Assembly (NCBI RefSeq): GCF_030063135.1
Contig: NZ_JASISO010000054.1
Location: 1 to 51,356, forward strand
Source: Streptomyces sp. G-G2
Lineage (GTDB): Bacteria > Actinomycetota > Actinomycetes > Streptomycetales > Streptomycetaceae
Length of the DNA: 51,356 bases
Reading direction: 5' to 3'
The translations under genes were made by a program, and so were the position numbers. The notes under the pieces were generated by a model, which was given only the letters and a program-made list of their open reading frames with translations, was not told the origin of the DNA and ran no database searches. This document shows positions 50,071-51,356 of the stretch, piece after piece (the first letter of the stretch is position 1; each line of letters opens with the position of its first letter).

Positions 50071-51255
50071 CTACCGGAAGGCGTCGAGACCGGTGAGTGC
50101 CTTGCCCAGGACCAGTTGGTGCATCTCGACGGTGCCTTCGTAGGTGAGCACCGACTCCAGGTTCGTGGCGTGCCGCATGACGGGGTACTCCAGGGAGATC
50201 CCGTTCGCGCCGAGGACGGTCCGCGCGGTGCGGCAGATCTCGATCGCCTCGCGGACGTTGTTGAGCTTGCCGAAGCTGATCTGCTCCGGCCGCAGGGTGC
50301 CCGCGTCCATACGGCGGCCCAGGTGGTGGGCGAGCAGGATGCCCTTGTGCAGTTCCAGTGCCATGTCCGCGAGCTTGGCCTGGGTGAGCTGGAAGCCGCC
50401 GATCGGCTTCCCGAACTGCTCGCGCGTCTTCGCGTAGCCGAGCGCCGACTCGAAGCTCGCGCGCGCCGCGCCCATGGATCCCCAGATGATCCCGTACCGG
50501 GCGTGGCTGAGACAGCCGAGCGGCCCCTTGAGGCCGGTCACCTCCGGAAGCACCGCGTCGGCGGGCAGCCGTACGTCGTCCAGGACCAGCTCGCTGGTGA
50601 CCGAGGCGCGCAGCGACCACTTGTGCTTGATCTCGGGGGCGGAGAACCCGGCCGTGTCCGTGGGGACGGCGAACCCCCGGATCCCCTCGTCGGTCTGCGC
50701 CCAGACGACGGCGACGGCGGCGACGCCGCCGTTAGTGATCCACATCTTGCGCCCGTTCAGCACCCAGTCGGTGCCGTCGCGCTTGGCGTACGTCCGCATC
50801 GCGGCGGGGTCGGAGCCTACGTCGGGTTCGGTCAGGCCGAAGCAGCCGATCAGCTCACCGGCGGCCATGCCGGGGAGCCAGCGCTGCTTCTGCTCCTCCG
50901 AGCCGTACTTCCAGATCGCGTACATGGCGAGCGAGCCCTGTACGGAGACCAGCGAGCGGATGCCGGAGTCGGCGGCCTCCAGTTCCAGGCAGGCCAGGCC
51001 GTACTGGACGGCGCTGGCGCCCGCGCAGCCGTAGCCGGTCAGCGACATCCCGAGCGCGCCGATCGCACCCAGCTCGCGGGCCAGCTCGCGGATCCCGGGC
51101 AGCTCGCCGTTCTCGTACCACTCGGCGATGTGCGGCAGGACCCGGTCGGCGGCCCAGTCCCGGACGGTGTCCCGGACCGCGAGGTCCTCGGGGCTGAGCA
51201 GCTCGTCGAGTCCGAGGGGGTCGGTGGGGACGAAGGGCGTTTTCGACGCGGACAC
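50071..51255 (-). CDS. gcdH: Glutaryl-CoA dehydrogenase-like acyl-CoA dehydrogenase
   Basis: 394 residues, GTG 51255 with GGGAGG six bases upstream. FAD-dependent acyl-CoA dehydrogenase with all blocks: the helical N-terminal domain, IGCFGLTEPDVGSDPAAM (FAD and substrate binding), KMWITNGG, YAKTREQFGKPIGGFQLTQAKLADM, and VLTYEGTVEMHQLVLGKALTG with the catalytic Glu in YEGT, as in glutaryl-CoA dehydrogenases. These oxidise and decarboxylate glutaryl-CoA to crotonyl-CoA in lysine and tryptophan breakdown. Upstream (51256-51356) the sequence is a pyrimidine-rich C-tract with no further gene visible. Confidence 0.9.
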   Translation of the reverse strand: MSASKTPFVPTDPLGLDELLSPEDLAVRDTVRDWAADRVLPHIAEWYENGELPGIRELARELGAIGALGMSLTGYGCAGASAVQYGLACLELEAADSGIRSLVSVQGSLAMYAIWKYGSEEQKQRWLPGMAAGELIGCFGLTEPDVGSDPAAMRTYAKRDGTDWVLNGRKMWITNGGVAAVAVVWAQTDEGIRGFAVPTDTAGFSAPEIKHKWSLRASVTSELVLDDVRLPADAVLPEVTGLKGPLGCLSHARYGIIWGSMGAARASFESALGYAKTREQFGKPIGGFQLTQAKLADMALELHKGILLAHHLGRRMDAGTLRPEQISFGKLNNVREAIEICRTARTVLGANGISLEYPVMRHATNLESVLTYEGTVEMHQLVLGKALTGLDAFR

Positions 51256-51356
51256 GGAAAGCCTCCCGGCGGGCCTGAGAACAAAACCTAGCGCCGCAAG
51301 TTTCAACCCCACCCCCACCCGAGGTCCACCCCCACCCCCTCAAGCCCGCCCCCCTC

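Noticed and set aside
50044..50090. Possible terminator between the SepF-like gene and gcdH (CCGG-TCTA-CCGG)
   Set aside because: The stem is only four bases with weak flanking pairing; too weak to call.
1..51356. tRNA, rRNA, CRISPR arrays, riboswitches, prophage
   Set aside because: I saw no cloverleaf with CCA-proximal features, no rRNA sequence, no regularly spaced direct repeats of CRISPR size, and no phage structural genes. A covariance-model search would be the proper test for RNAs.

Overview
The window reads as a stretch of Streptomyces chromosome. GC content is very high, third codon positions are strongly G/C-biased, GTG and TTG starts are common, and the gene set is typical of the genus: error-prone DnaE2 with an ImuB-like partner, a SepF-like protein, a streptogrisin-type protease, secreted lipases, a sortase-anchored LPMO, a PASTA-less Ser/Thr kinase, and a TTA codon in an accessory gene. 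As I remember it, the order hmgA, GntR, kinase, GDSL lipase, LPMO, lipase, Y-family polymerase, dnaE2, SepF-like, glutaryl-CoA dehydrogenase follows the SCO17xx region of S. coelicolor. I could not check that here.

Layout. Positions 1-8365 are read leftwards: a cut-off CitMHS citrate transporter, a molybdopterin oxidoreductase, a TetR regulator, and a tightly overlapping three-gene operon (membrane-anchored beta-helix protein, cupredoxin-like lipoprotein, polytopic membrane protein). From 8535 to 10643 lie homogentisate dioxygenase and a GntR/UTRA regulator. From 10644 to 11210 is a scar zone holding a broken transposase C-terminus and a 169-bp MITE-like element next to a gene for a type ISP-like specificity domain. 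Positions 12458-22368 carry ordinary and secreted functions: CoA transferase, kinase, GDSL lipase, AAA ATPase, GntR, a GNAT-GNAT-DUF402 fusion, LPMO and lipase. Positions 22577-27105 hold the mutasome genes (imuB-like and dnaE2) with a LexA-like box. Positions 27276-29074 encode two membrane proteins. From 29204 to 31409 are an amidohydrolase and the remains of a divergent NCS1 permease/TetR pair fused by a deletion. AdhE follows, with a perfect Rex operator upstream.

The most interesting region is 35509-45868, a complete FxSxx-COOH (FXS) locus. It holds a 54-residue precursor peptide ending in FNSAL, an FxsB radical SAM/SPASM cyclophane maturase, an AAC(3)-fold enzyme with a TTA codon, a TIR-like FxsC, and a 1326-residue FxsT (MinD-like ATPase, TIR-like, NB-ARC and TPR). 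Directly attached are a SLATT-type membrane protein and a convergent SLOG-type nucleotide-binding protein, both domain types known from bacterial conflict systems. The set suggests a modified-peptide system joined to a STAND/TIR/SLATT/SLOG signalling or immunity module. The individual FXS families are known, but the biological role and this extended combination are, to my knowledge, not established.

The right end (45983-51255) is housekeeping-like: a streptogrisin-type protease, a DUF1684 protein, a DUF5685 protein with a cysteine-rich tail, a SepF-like cell division protein and a glutaryl-CoA dehydrogenase. I found no tRNA, rRNA or CRISPR array.
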